Shown here piece after piece: positions 36,501 to 46,529 of a stretch of DNA of 64,000 nucleotides. The DNA is from Chaetomium olivaceum (taxonomy: Eukaryota; Ascomycota; Sordariomycetes; Sordariales; Chaetomiaceae), in contig JAYWVB010000007.1 in assembly GCA_039881045.1 (NCBI GenBank), positions 186,001 to 250,000 on the forward strand, in the 5' to 3' direction. Position 1 is the stretch's first letter; the number at the start of each line of letters is the position of its first letter. The position numbers and the translations under genes are program-made. The notes beneath the pieces are model-generated. The model worked only from the letters and a program-made list of their open reading frames with translations, was not told the DNA's origin and did not search any database.

Positions 36501-37117
36501 TCACCGGGAAGTATATGATGGCCCCTTGGGCGAAGGTGTTTCCGCACTCCCGGCCGCATCTATTGCCGTCCTGAATTGCGGCGTTGATAGCTTCCGTATC
36601 GTCCGTGGTGCCATCTCCCTTGGCGCCGTACTCGGTGACGTCCCGGTAGAACTTGTAATCACTGCCGGCAATGGGCTGTTTGCCATGCCCCGCAAGCTTT
36701 GGCAGCCAGTAGCCTGTCTCAGCGAGTCTGAGGCTGGGACCCTCTACCGCAGAATAAGTGATATTGCCTTCCCATTCCACCAGTGTCTTGTTGTATACAG
36801 CCGTCGAAGGACCCTTTTCTGCATCAGGGCCCGTGGCCATGTATGAGCGGAAACTCCCCGAGTCAAGCCAATCAGGGCCATTCTGCTTTCCTAGGACAAT
36901 ATCAGCACCGATCTCATCTCTCTGTGGCCGTTGGAATTCATAACGCACCTTTGTCGGGTGCCACCTTGTAGTAGTTTTTCTGATTGTCCATCATGTACGG
37001 AGGATTCGGCTGGGGCCCGTACTCGGGAATGAGCGGATACTGGTCAGGGACGTAGAGGAGCTCCGCCTGGACCGCCACGAGGCCGAGGCCCCCGGCGAGG
37101 GCCCAAAGAGACCTCAT
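33454..37117 (-). CDS. GH55 exo-beta-1,3-glucanase head of a GH55-S8 fusion gene
   Basis: Starts at the ATG at 37117 with a signal peptide (LWALAGGLGLVAVQA). Clear exons: 36949..37117, 36505..36890 and from 36443 onward; further introns lie near 35950, 35720, 34800, 34530, 34130 and 34040. One junction near 35940-36020 could not be settled. GH55 landmarks are YRDVTEYGAKGDGTTDDT in the first beta-helix and FRIATENGCRNDGTGDNT opening the second, plus IYFPPGTY, YFPAGIYRVGG and GFNISGIGG. Two pectate-lyase-like beta-helices are the known fold of GH55, which cleaves beta-1,3-glucan of fungal walls. After the second helix, VYVGPEVYREP...CSPPCLLVFPTSSLSE matches the block after the GH18 domain of the chitinase-subtilase protein, followed by a Thr-rich linker. 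The open frame ends at 33454 after an apparent single-base loss in GGCCCCCGG; originally it would have continued into the S8 tail. Confidence 0.82.
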
Positions 37118-38088
37118 GACCAAAAGAGAGATAATGAACGGAAGGCGCCGTGCCAGTGAGTAAAGACAGCAAAGGCTTGAGGCAACTCTAGCGGAAGTTA
37201 ACCAGGCCACGCAAAGACACTGTGGACGGCGGATAGGCCTCTTATGTGAAGCATATTGCACATCCCACACTCTTTCATTGCTCACATGTCCGTCCCATGC
37301 CAAGACTCCAAAAAAAGGACGATAGGGGTGTCGAGTGTGGGAGCCTCCCGTCACCCTGTTGTCTGGCAAGACGGACAGAGGCGGAAAGTGTGTTTTCCCG
37401 GCTACTCTGCACGGTGCACCACCATAGGGCTCGAGGTAGGCCGAACGTAGTCTCCATCGGAGCGGGTGCAATATATTGTGGTAGCATCAGGATGCTCATG
37501 ACGGGCGTTGGGGGCTGGATCCAGTCTTACAAGGGTCATCAGCGGAAATTAGCAGCCTGCTTCCATATGCACGTGGGCATGTTGAGGAGCTGGACCGTAC
37601 ATTTATCCAGATCCTACGAAGGTTCTGGTTGTTGAGAACCAACGAGTCAGCCCTATAGGACCTAGGCTGCGCTGTTACGTATGTAGCTATTCACGTCAGA
37701 CCTTGCACCAGCTTCCTAAATCAGCCCTGCCGAGTTTCAATATCCGAGATAGCTCCGATGTCAGCATTCCATTCTTTCAACGGTACCGTATCAATGCGCC
37801 AGTTGAAGGAACGAGATATCCCACATGGAGTCGTGACGGACTCGAAACGGAAAGGTGTCGACGCATCGTTCGTGATTCACAGGCCGAATACGAATGTTGT
37901 GGGATCATGCTTGTTCAGCATGTATCCTTGAGTCTTCGGTCGGCCATTGCGTGCCGCGTGTTGTTATAAGAGGTGCCCATGCTCTGTCTCCATCTCCTGC
38001 TTTCTTTGAAGACTTCAGCCGGAACAAGACTCACTCTCTCTCTCCTCGTCTCGCCTACTTGCCCTCGTTTCTCTGGAAAACCGCAAAC
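37118..38088. promoter_or_regulatory. divergent promoter region between GH55 fusion gene and orphan secreted gene
   Basis: 971 bp between two outward-facing start codons. A CT-rich tract (CTCACTCTCTCTCTCCTCGTCTC, about 38030-38053, broken here in two 20-base views as CTCACTCTCTCTC and CTCCTCGTCTC) lies just upstream of the plus-strand ATG, a common leader feature in fungi. No gene recognised inside. Confidence 0.5.
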
Positions 38089-38817
38089 ATGATGTCTGCC
38101 ACCTTAGTGAAGATCGCGGCTCTGCTGCTCACCGCCGCATCGGGAAGCTTTGCTGCCGAAGCCCTCGTTCCCGGAAGTGCTCCTGCCATCCGAATGGCCT
38201 GCTACGACGAGACCCCGGCGCTGCACTGCTACAACGGGGAGTTTGACGTTCGTCCCCCAGACATGCCTACTATTGTGTATCCTGACGCAACTTGCTAACA
38301 CGACGACGTGTATATCCAGATCCCCCAAGCGGTGAACGAAACCGACGTAACGTACATCGCTGCTGCTCTTCGCGCGTACGGTCGTGAGACGCGCGCCGGC
38401 CGTCGTAAGTCGCACCCGCCCCAAAGTCATTGCTGCCACTTTTTCCGTTCCCCCCAGCAACCTTTCCTGCGATCCAGCTTCTTCCGCAGCTGACTCGGGA
38501 ACACAGAGCTCACCATGACGGCGGCTGACGCGGCCGACTGTGGCGAGTGGTCGCTGTATACCCGCGGCACGGCTCAGGCCGTGGCCAAGAAGATCGATAT
38601 GACCTTCGACTCGTCTGTCTTGTTCGAGGAAATTGCCAACACCATCGACGGCGGCACGGGGTTCATCAAGCGGAACGGCTTGTATGAGTGCGGGGCCGAC
38701 GGCGGCTCCTTTGGCGTCCAGGTCAATGCGACGGCGGCTGCCTACAACACCCCCGCGTACATCGCGGCCGGATACAAGCCTGCTGGTATCATCATCAAGA
38801 TTGTGGCCAACCTGTAA
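38089..38817 (+). CDS. small secreted protein, family not recognised
   Basis: Model join(38089..38274,38320..38404,38507..38817), 193 aa. Intron 1 is 45 nt with a perfect GCTAAC branch site; intron 2 is 102 nt. Two ATGs in a row start the frame; the signal peptide is VKIAALLLTAASGSFA, ending near residue 23. The mature protein has four cysteines (MACYDE, LHCYNG, DCGEWSLY, YECGAD), a VNETDVTYIAAALRAYG helix and a compact core with SSVLFEEIANTIDGG and ending in IIIKIVANL. No domain name could be given. It is divergent from the GH55 fusion gene, mirroring the CBM18 gene beside the GH18 fusion, so a shared role is possible but unproven. Confidence 0.75.
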
Positions 38818-39706
38818 TAGTGTTTGGCTACGTTGTATGTAACACGGGCTCACCGAGTCACATTATAGAGACGTAATTAGCCGGGCTGCCTGCCTTCCGG
38901 ACTCGGGCCAAGAACTCGGCTGCCGGCAGTGAGGTGGCGCATGCGAGAAAAGGAATGAACTATTACATCTGCAAGGTAACCTCGATGCACGACGAAGTAA
39001 GGTACGAGGGGACGCCCGGTAAGTTGATCCGGGAGGGGCCGCGCGTTGTCCTGTCCGGTACGAGGTACACTCCCTCCTTTTCACCACAGGGTAAATGTAG
39101 TAAACTTGGCAAGCTGCCGGACTACCCGTTTTCCTGGTGCACATTCTCTGCGTCAAGCTCTGAGGAGAGTGCGGTCCGATAGGTACTTAAGTTTGTCCCA
39201 AAAGACGCTACCTCGGTATTAAGGGGCTGTTTTAATAACCTATGTACCTACCTACGTAGACATCATCTACCTACGCAGTACACGAATGTCAGATCCAAAT
39301 AACAAACGGCCAGACATACGGGGTGATGAGTTACACCAGATGGCTAGTTACCCGGCCAATAAAGCACTATCTGCAACTACACCATCGTTGCTGTGTGTCC
39401 AAACCATCCGCCGAAGAAACGCGCCCTAGCACACGATAACCAACTGCGCATGAGTAACTCGTCGAAGAGCTGAGAGTGAGTCATTGGGTACCGCGTGAGA
39501 TTAGGTAAGGTAACTAAATAATCACAGGACCCTCCAGTCTGTGCTGCCCCCCAACTTTCATTCCCATTCTTTCCTTCCCTAAACACAAACATAACCGCCC
39601 GAACATTTTGCGGAATTTGAGCCGTCGGCACTAATACCCCGCCGATCCGCATCCAGGGCGCGGTAACTCTTCTTTTCGTACCATCACCTTCGTGCCCAAG
39701 CCCGCC
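38818..39706. other. intergenic region
   Basis: No gene recognised. Contains TGTACCTACCTACGTAGACATCATCTACC-type repeats at about 39242-39271 (given here as the unit TACCTACC). Upstream flank of the large unknown gene. Confidence 0.5.
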
Positions 39707-42532
39707 ATGAATGAGGAGTGGAGGGACGATGGGTCATGGAGGGAGAGGCTCATAGCGGCCATGGCCCCTCGGTCAGTCCTCTTCTTCATCATCGCCGATG
39801 TGGGTGCACCGGGTCCCGAGGGCTCTTATCGTCCTCTCGCCGTCACCTATCGCCAGGGCCGAAGTCATGGTCCCGGGCGTAACATCGAGAATACACGGCG
39901 GCGCGTTCGCCAGGTCGTGCGGGACTGCGCGCGCGCCATCGAGATCCTGACCTGCCCAACCAACCGCGTTGCCATTGAAGCAGAGCTGTCCCTGGCGGCC
40001 GCTGAACACCGGTCGGGACGGTTCCCACAACCACCGCAGCGCGTGCAAGTGCCCGACCTGCCGCAGCCCAGCCTAACCGATCAGATGTTTCGGGGCGGTT
40101 GCCCGCCCGGGGGCCCGGAACAGGTCCCGCCACCCGAGTCGCCGCCATGGGAGGACGCAGGCGCCATCCGTGAATTCCCCTTCATCTCTTCGTGTCTACG
40201 GGTGGCTTTGGCCCGGCTGGATGAGAACGGGTTCGGAGCTCGACCCGACGACGTCCAGGAACGTCCGCTGGCAACCGTCTTTCGTGATGATGTGCTCGAG
40301 TACGGCGCCGTCGTCATCGACATATCCGACTTGGACGCCGTGCGGTATGGCATCGTCGGGTCCAAAATCCGGTACGTCGCAGTTGGGGGGGCTGGTATTG
40401 GAAGCTGGGGCTGGGATCGCGTAGAGAGTAGCTACGACGGTCCGCCACCGGAGCTTTATCTCGACAACTCTGGCGCAGGGACACCGCTCTCTGCCGGCGC
40501 GTATATGACCAAGTTTGGCCTGGATGAAGCGGACCTTGAATGGCTGGAAGACCAAGCCCTCGTTGATCGGCAGGAGGACCATGCCATCGTTAAACGGCTG
40601 GAAAAATACGTCATTGTCGAACCCCGTGCTCTCAGCTGTAAGTCCTCCCATCCCGCACACGCCCGGGGATCATTATTGTAGGTGGTATGTTAACAACTCA
40701 TCGGAAGACATATGGCCACCCTCCTCTAGAAGGAGCAACGACGGCAGTATCTTCCCGCTTCCCGATCGCCACGGTGATGCCGCCGTCGAGGAGGCAATCT
40801 CTGCGCTCCTCGGCGGAGGGACGGTCGACATTGAAGCCCACCGTGACTCCCTCGCCCTACCCGAATTCCAGAGCCGTCTCCGGGAGCGCCTTCTTGACGG
40901 TCCGGACAAGATCCGCCCTTCCAGCGCATCGGCACAGCTTCTACGGCTTGCTTATGCCGGATGCCGGCACCTGGACTGGGCGGCGTATCGGAATTTATTA
41001 TACGAGCATGTTGCCACCATCGTCGACTCCCCCCAATTGAGCAACGCGCGGGCGTTAAGCGTCTGCATCGATGCTATGGACGACCCTCCCACGCCGCTGC
41101 TCAAGACCCTCGCCCGGCACGAGGCAATCCGCGACATCTGCTTTCTCCAGGGTCCCGCTCGTGCCAACGACGACAAGTCTACTGCTCTGTTCTCACAGAT
41201 CTGCACGTCACCACTCGCCTCTGCCCTCCTCGGATCCAAGAATATCTTCATCACCGGTGCCTTCTCCGCACCTCTTCGACGTTGCTTCTGGCTTCAAGAC
41301 CCGCGCACAGGCCACCGTATGAACTCTCCTGCCCTACGCAACGCATTCCCGGTACAACACATGTTCGTCCGCAAGCAGTTCGTACCGATCGAAGAAGTAG
41401 AAGAACAAGATCCTATGGACTATGACGAAGAAGAAGAAGAGGAGGAGGAAGAGGAGGAGGAGGGGGAAGAGGAAGGGGGGGAAGTTACGAACGTGACATA
41501 CTGGCCCTGCCACCTTTTCCTCGGCGACATGCTCCTTAACCCGGAACGCTTCGTGTCGGGGTTCCTGCAATACTGTCGCTGGGTCATCGAAGATACTTCC
41601 TTGACAAGCTTCGCGACAACGACATCCACCCTCGTGGCTTCTGCCTCAGAACATGCTTCCGTCAGCCCGCTACCCGCCGAAAACCTGGCCATTCCTAGCC
41701 AGTGCAGCAGCAACCTACCTCCCTCCCCAGAAGCCACAGCAGACCCAAGCCCGGGGCCACCAAATGCGGAGTGCTGGCCGCTGTTTGGCCCTCTCGAGCC
41801 CGGCAGCTGGGTCGTCGTCGTCTCGCATGACTGGCACACGACGCGTAAAACAAAAAAACCCGTCGCCAATACCTAAGTTGGGGATACCCGGGGGACTCCC
41901 TCATCGGCGTTCCCATCGTGCGGTACGCCTTCCTCCGGGCTCGGCAACGCATCACCTTGGCCGACGAGATAACAACAACTACCCTGGAACAGCTGACTGG
42001 GCCCGACTCTGTGGACGTTGTTGGTGGGGTCCAGGCGTTCTTACGGGAGACAGCACCAACGGTGGTGGATGGCGCGCTAGTCGGCGAGCGCGTGAAAGAA
42101 ACCGCGGAGATGCTGCGCGCCAGGTGGCAGCCGGGGGAGTGGCCGAACGAGGGCCTGCCCGCGGACATGGACCTTCTCACTGTCCTGGACGAGTCAGCCG
42201 CGCGGGCCCTCTTTCGCGACTTCCTGGCGGACGCGGCGCATGTGAGGGGGAACCTGGCGATGGCTCTGCGGGCTCGGCCTGATGGACCAAATTGGTATCC
42301 AGCGCTGGCAGCAATCGCGTCTTCGGTTGTGGCGGTGCCGAGAAATGACGCGGTTTTCCGGTCGTTGGATGTGAGAGACGCCGCCGCTGGTGGTACCAAG
42401 CCACTTGGAACCCAGCGTAGGTTGACTCCTCCTACGGTCACGTTTACGCCTAACAAGCCGACAGAGGAAAGGAGTTCGAGCTGGATTTATGGGCCGCCCG
42501 TAATCATGCTGGGAAGGCGGGAGGTACCTTAA
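39707..42532 (+). CDS. large protein of unknown function, probably frame-broken
   Basis: Exon 1 runs 39707..40637, ending at a strong GTAAGT donor; the next coding segment starts near 40682 (RWYVNNSSEDIWPP). A phase mismatch of one base remains at this junction. The frame then runs to about 41855, where it must shift within an A7 run (ACAAAAAAACCC) to continue as YLSWGYPGDSLIGVPIVRYAF to the stop at 42532. About 920 residues in total. No known domain was recognised. Visible features are a Pro-rich segment near residue 130, a run of more than ten Glu residues at 41419-41465, and motifs such as SAQLLRLAYAGCRHLDWAAY. Protein-like sequence is continuous across both breaks, so this was a single gene; the shifts suggest recent loss or A-run sequencing error. 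Confidence 0.55.
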
Positions 42533-42722
42533 CGACAATACATTAGATTGGCGAGATACCGGCACGTTATAATCATAGACCTTCATGTTACTTTCGGAAT
42601 ATGTACCTAACTAACGTAAACAGTGGTTTTACTACCGTATTCGTGCTAGTAGCCTTCTAACTTTCCTACCTACAGTACCTAATGTACCTATATGCACACC
42701 TCTGGTTCTCCACTTCCCCGCC

Positions 42723-43494
42723 TCACACAAGTGGCAGCTTTCCAGTTTCCAACCACTCCCGCACCTTTTGGATTCCGTACCTGTCATACTCCAGCTCGGA
42801 GGTTGTAATATCGTCCATACACCAACCGGGACTCCCCGCCTCCTGAAGAGGGCGTCCGAGCGGCTGGCAAGCCCCAAAATCAATCAAAACGGGCATCCCG
42901 TCCCTGACCATGATGTTGTGTGAGTTGATGTCGTTGTGCGCCAGTCCCAGCGAGTGGAGGTGCGCCACAGCCGACTCAAGCGCCTCCAGGAACTTGCTCC
43001 TGTCAAGTTGCGCAAACTCGGGCTCGTGGCTGTATTGCATGAGCGTTTGGTCTAGGCGCTCCAAGAAGATGCATATGATTCGGCCACGGCGCACACGGCA
43101 GCCGAGGTAGCGGATGATGTGGGGATGAGGTGCCCTGGAGAGTTATTCCATGATGATTGTCTCCTGAAGAAGCCCCTTGGGGATGAAATCGGAACCCTTC
43201 ATTTCCTCGTACGAGTTGATACCAGGCCGCTTGATGAAAGCAGAGACGTCGTCTAAATCGTCAGGCGCGATCGTCAAGGGATTGTCCAGGTTTTCGGGGC
43301 CATTGGGTAGATCTCGCTGTCGGGGACATATTCGAGTGCGGAACGGTATTCCGCCAGGGTAATCTCCTTCTTACTCTTGAACAACTGGCCAAAGTATAGC
43401 CGGTCCTCTGGAGTAACAAGGTAGAACGTTACGTATTTCGCCTCAGTGGCTCCCTCGTCGAACGCCTCGATAATGTTCAGATCTTGTGATGATT
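42723..43494 (-). pseudogene. protein-kinase-like gene with nonsense and frameshift mutations
   Basis: The C-terminal 123 codons are open and carry kinase motifs: IFLERLDQTL (hinge), LAHNDINSHNIMV (catalytic loop, His-x-Asp...Asn) and VLIDFGACQPLG (DFG). Immediately upstream the frame reads HPHIIRYLGCR, then a TAA at about 43146-43148 where a sense codon is expected after IIME. Further upstream a frame change near 43310 separates NPLTIAPDDLDDVSAFIKRP from IIEAFDEGATEAKYVTFYL...YFGQLF. No start codon is convincing. Small fungal kinase-like proteins of this shape are common and numerous. As written it cannot make a full-length kinase, and the N-terminal ATP-binding loop is not visible. Confidence 0.7.
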
Positions 43495-43864
43495 GTATTG
43501 CTGGTATTTCTTATGGTTGTCCGCTGTATTAGAGGCAGCCATAACGAAACAAATGCGATGTGTGTGGTGCAAGATTTCCGGGCCTGAGGTTGTTGTTGGG
43601 ACGAACGAGTGGGGGAGAAGTTGGAGAACGAGATGCAAAGCCGAGATCAATTCGGTGACCCCTCACGCTTTCTCCTGCCCCGCTTGTCACTGCCAAGCAC
43701 CAATGGACCTCATTATTAAATATTTTGTCTCAGGGAGGCGGGTAAGGACGACGCAAACTATGGTATAACATACCAAGTAGGTAGGTGCAGACTCAAGGGG
43801 CTGTACAAGTTGAAACGGAACCTCGTCGAGTCGTCCGTTTATATTATTAGCACATAACAACATA
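43495..43864. other. intergenic flank of the transposon
   Basis: Between the kinase relic and the left end of the pogo-like element. Contains AAGTAGGTAGGTGCAG near 43776-43791. No gene. Confidence 0.5.
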
Positions 43865-43911
43865 ACGTACTTGCATAACGAAGCGCCCACCATAACGAAG
43901 CGCCCACTTTT
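43865..43911 (+). repeat. left terminal inverted repeat of pogo-like element
   Basis: Begins ACGTACTTGCATAACG and includes the direct repeat ATAACGAAGCGCCCAC twice (43874-43889 and 43892-43907). Tandem subterminal units like these may be transposase binding sites. Confidence 0.85.
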
Positions 43912-43962
43912 TTACACCTAACAACCTTCCAACTCTATCCTCACTTTTCTCCACACAACAAA

Positions 43963-45582
43963 ATGGAATCTCTTCCAAAAGAAACTCGTATGATCCTTGC
44001 GCTTGAAGCTCTCAAGAAAGACCCTAAACTTTCTGTCCGAAAAGCTTCTGCGATCTACGAGGTCTCACGAAGCTCGCTCCGCGACCGACGCGCCGGAAAG
44101 CAACCACGACGCGAAATACCAGCCAACCTTCGAAAACTGACTGACTTTGAAGAGCAAGTCCTTCTTGAGAGAGTACTCGACCTTGATGCGCGAGGATTTC
44201 AGCCCCAGCTCTCGGACCTTCGAGAAATGGCCGATCGCCTTCGGGCCGCACGCGGCGCGTCGGGCGTCGGACCCCGATGGGCAAACGGTTTCGTAAAGCG
44301 ACATTCCAAGGTTACGACGCGTTTCCGACGCCGAATCGATTACAAGAGAGCCCAATGCGAAGATCCCGACGTAGTAAACGCGTGGTTTCGGCTCGTACGC
44401 AACGTAATCGATAAATACGCGATCCAAGAGGGGGACATCTACAACTTCGACGAGACTGGGTTCCAGATGGGCATACTTTCGAGTGCAAAGGTCGTGACGA
44501 GCTCCGAGCGACGTGGACGGCCTCGCACAAAGCAGCCTGGCAATCGAGAGTGGGTTACGGTGATCCAAGCTGTGTGTGCGGATGGCTGGGTCGTGCCGCC
44601 GTACTTTGTCGTCAAGGGGAAAAACCACCTCCTCCCTTGGTACCAGGACAGCCGGTTCCAGCCCGAATGGAGAGTCCATACAAGCGAGAATGGCTGGACA
44701 ACAAATGAGATTGGCCTCGATTGGCTAAAACATTTCGACGAGGCTACCAAACGCCGTACGAGAGGGGTACATCGACTGCTCATCCTTGACGGCCACGAAA
44801 GCCACCACTCGGTCGACTTCGAAGATTTCTGCAAGGCCAACAACATTGTTACACTTTGCATGCCTCCCCATTCTTCCCACTTTCTCCAGCCTCTTGATGT
44901 TGGGTGTTTTAGTCCGCTCAAGGCCTCGTACGGCAAGCGGATTGAGCAGATGATGCGGATGCAGATCACCCACATTACGAAGGAGGACTTCTTCGACGCG
45001 TTTGTCGAGGCATTTCACGCTTCAATCACAGCGAACAACATACGAGCGGGCTTTAGAGCAACTGGCCTTGTTCCTTTTGACCCTGAATTGGTAGTTTCTT
45101 GCCTCGACCCTAAGCCACTTACCCCATCTCCTCCAAACTCGCGTCCCGGAACAGCCTCGACTTGGGCCCTGAAGACCCCATCCAATGCGTACGACGCGAC
45201 CAAGAGCTCCATCACTCTCAAGCGGAAGATCGAGAACCATCAAGGTAGCTCTCCGACTCACATTTTCGACATCATCGACTTGCAGGCCAAGAGCATCTCA
45301 AAATTGGCACATGAAATGGTGTTACTCCGAGCTGAGGCCCAGGAACTTCGTACAGCAAATGAGCGACTAAGCAAGCGCCGTAGGACAAAGAAAACGCGTC
45401 TGCAGGAAGGAGGATCACTTAGTTTACAAGAGGCAAAGGGTTTGATGGCTGACCGGGGACTTGGTGATAAGGACTGCGAGGAAACGTCAGGGAGTAGTGG
45501 TTGTATAACAGTGGGTGGGCCACGCATTCGGCTCTGCAGCAACTGCAAGAAGCCCGGCCACAATGCGCGACATGTCAAGTAG
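43963..45582 (+). CDS. pogo/Fot1-like transposase
   Basis: 539 aa, intronless. Order of domains: an N-terminal helix-turn-helix of the Psq type (LSVRKASAIYEVSRSSLRDR), a CENP-B-type DNA-binding half (WANGFVKRHSKVTTRFRRR), then the DDE_1 catalytic core. The catalytic Asp residues are in YNFDETGF, LLILDGHESH and FLQPLD; the last two are separated by 35 residues, the DD35D spacing of Fot1/pogo elements. The C-terminus has a coiled-coil segment (LRAEAQELRTANERLSKRRR) and a CxxCxxxxH zinc-knuckle start whose last Cys is absent (CSNCKKPGHNARHVK). The gene sits entirely inside matched inverted repeats and has no stop or shift in the core, so the copy could still be active or only recently silenced. 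Confidence 0.94.
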   Translation: MESLPKETRMILALEALKKDPKLSVRKASAIYEVSRSSLRDRRAGKQPRREIPANLRKLTDFEEQVLLERVLDLDARGFQPQLSDLREMADRLRAARGASGVGPRWANGFVKRHSKVTTRFRRRIDYKRAQCEDPDVVNAWFRLVRNVIDKYAIQEGDIYNFDETGFQMGILSSAKVVTSSERRGRPRTKQPGNREWVTVIQAVCADGWVVPPYFVVKGKNHLLPWYQDSRFQPEWRVHTSENGWTTNEIGLDWLKHFDEATKRRTRGVHRLLILDGHESHHSVDFEDFCKANNIVTLCMPPHSSHFLQPLDVGCFSPLKASYGKRIEQMMRMQITHITKEDFFDAFVEAFHASITANNIRAGFRATGLVPFDPELVVSCLDPKPLTPSPPNSRPGTASTWALKTPSNAYDATKSSITLKRKIENHQGSSPTHIFDIIDLQAKSISKLAHEMVLLRAEAQELRTANERLSKRRRTKKTRLQEGGSLSLQEAKGLMADRGLGDKDCEETSGSSGCITVGGPRIRLCSNCKKPGHNARHVK

Positions 45583-45674
45583 TTTGTGAGATCTGAAGAT
45601 GGTGATACCGAGTAGTTTCAATTGATTTGAGTTGTTGTGGCTGAATTGACTTACACGAGGTGGTTGAGGTCCGG

Positions 45675-45722
45675 GAAAAGTGGCCCACTCGTTATGGTGG
45701 GCCACTCGTTATGCAAGTACGT
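45675..45722 (-). repeat. right terminal inverted repeat of pogo-like element
   Basis: Reverse complement of the left end with GTGGCCC in place of AGCGCCC in the internal units. Contains CACTCGTTATG twice (45685-45695 and 45703-45713 approximately). Confidence 0.85.
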
Positions 45723-46529
45723 TAACAAGTTAAGTAGTGCCCCTAAATCGTCCCCAACTATCCCGTCCAATTTCACAAAACCGTCTAGGCGCCAAACATG
45801 CACCTGAGAGACATTGGAAACGGTCTGGGTTTTATGGCAGAGGGATGAGTAGCTTTCTAATAAGCAGTGCCGTCATTTTCTCCGACCAAGACGCCTCAGC
45901 TATGGTACGTTCGAAAACGATTCCTCGGCGAGCCCTTCTTGCACCGCCGCGTTGGACAAGCTAACTCGTCGAGAACTTCCCATGCCACCCCGCCCCACAA
46001 CAACCATTGACAAGAGATGGTTGCGGGCCATCTCCGTGGGCACTCCACGGCCGTGCTCGTGGACAAGCTCCTTCCCCGAAAGGGAGCGATGGCTCAAGCT
46101 GTTGGAAACGATATTCAGATGGAAAGATGGGGAGAAAGAATTGATCGATTGTTCTGTCTGTCCCCCCCCTTTCTCAGAGTTCTTCAGAGCGGGTGGCTTT
46201 ATCCTAAATCTCTCCTTTGTCTTGTCAGTTTCCGGGTGTCATGACCGTTTCCGGTGTCATGACCGTTTCCGGTGTCATGACCGTTTCCGGTGCCATGACT
46301 TTTCAACAGTTACGTGTGGCGAATCCAACACAAGCTGCCACCTTCAGTATGGCGCGGCCTACCCAGGACCCGGGCGACCGCGCTGCGCGAGCCCGGTAAT
46401 ATCTTGGGGATTGCGCGGCACAAATGGCACGCAAAAGCGCGGTAGAGCAGGTACTATGGCTAAGAAGAATGACATAATCTCGACGAGTATTTTCTATGTA
46501 GGTATAAACATAACAACATGTAGATGTAT
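45723..46529. other. intergenic region with a minisatellite
   Basis: Right flank of the transposon and 3' flank of the ULD-type gene. Apart from the 18-bp tandem repeat at 46228-46298 no structure was recognised. Confidence 0.5.
46228..46298 (+). repeat. 18-bp tandem repeat, about four copies
   Basis: The unit GTTTCCGGTGTCATGACC is repeated about four times, with one extra G in the first copy and TGC for TGT in the last. Near-identity of the copies indicates recent slippage. Confidence 0.9.

Larger units (their letters stand above)
43865..45722 (+). mobile_element. complete pogo/Fot1-type DNA transposon (Tc1/mariner superfamily)
   Basis: 1,858 bp bounded by TA dinucleotides (43863-43864 and 45723-45724), the target duplication expected for this superfamily. 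The terminal inverted repeats begin ACGTACTTGCATAACGA on the left and, read inward from the right end, the same 17 bases; similarity continues to about 47 bp with seven or so mismatches. Each repeat contains two direct copies of a CATAACGA...CCCAC unit. The single gene inside is intact. Confidence 0.93.
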
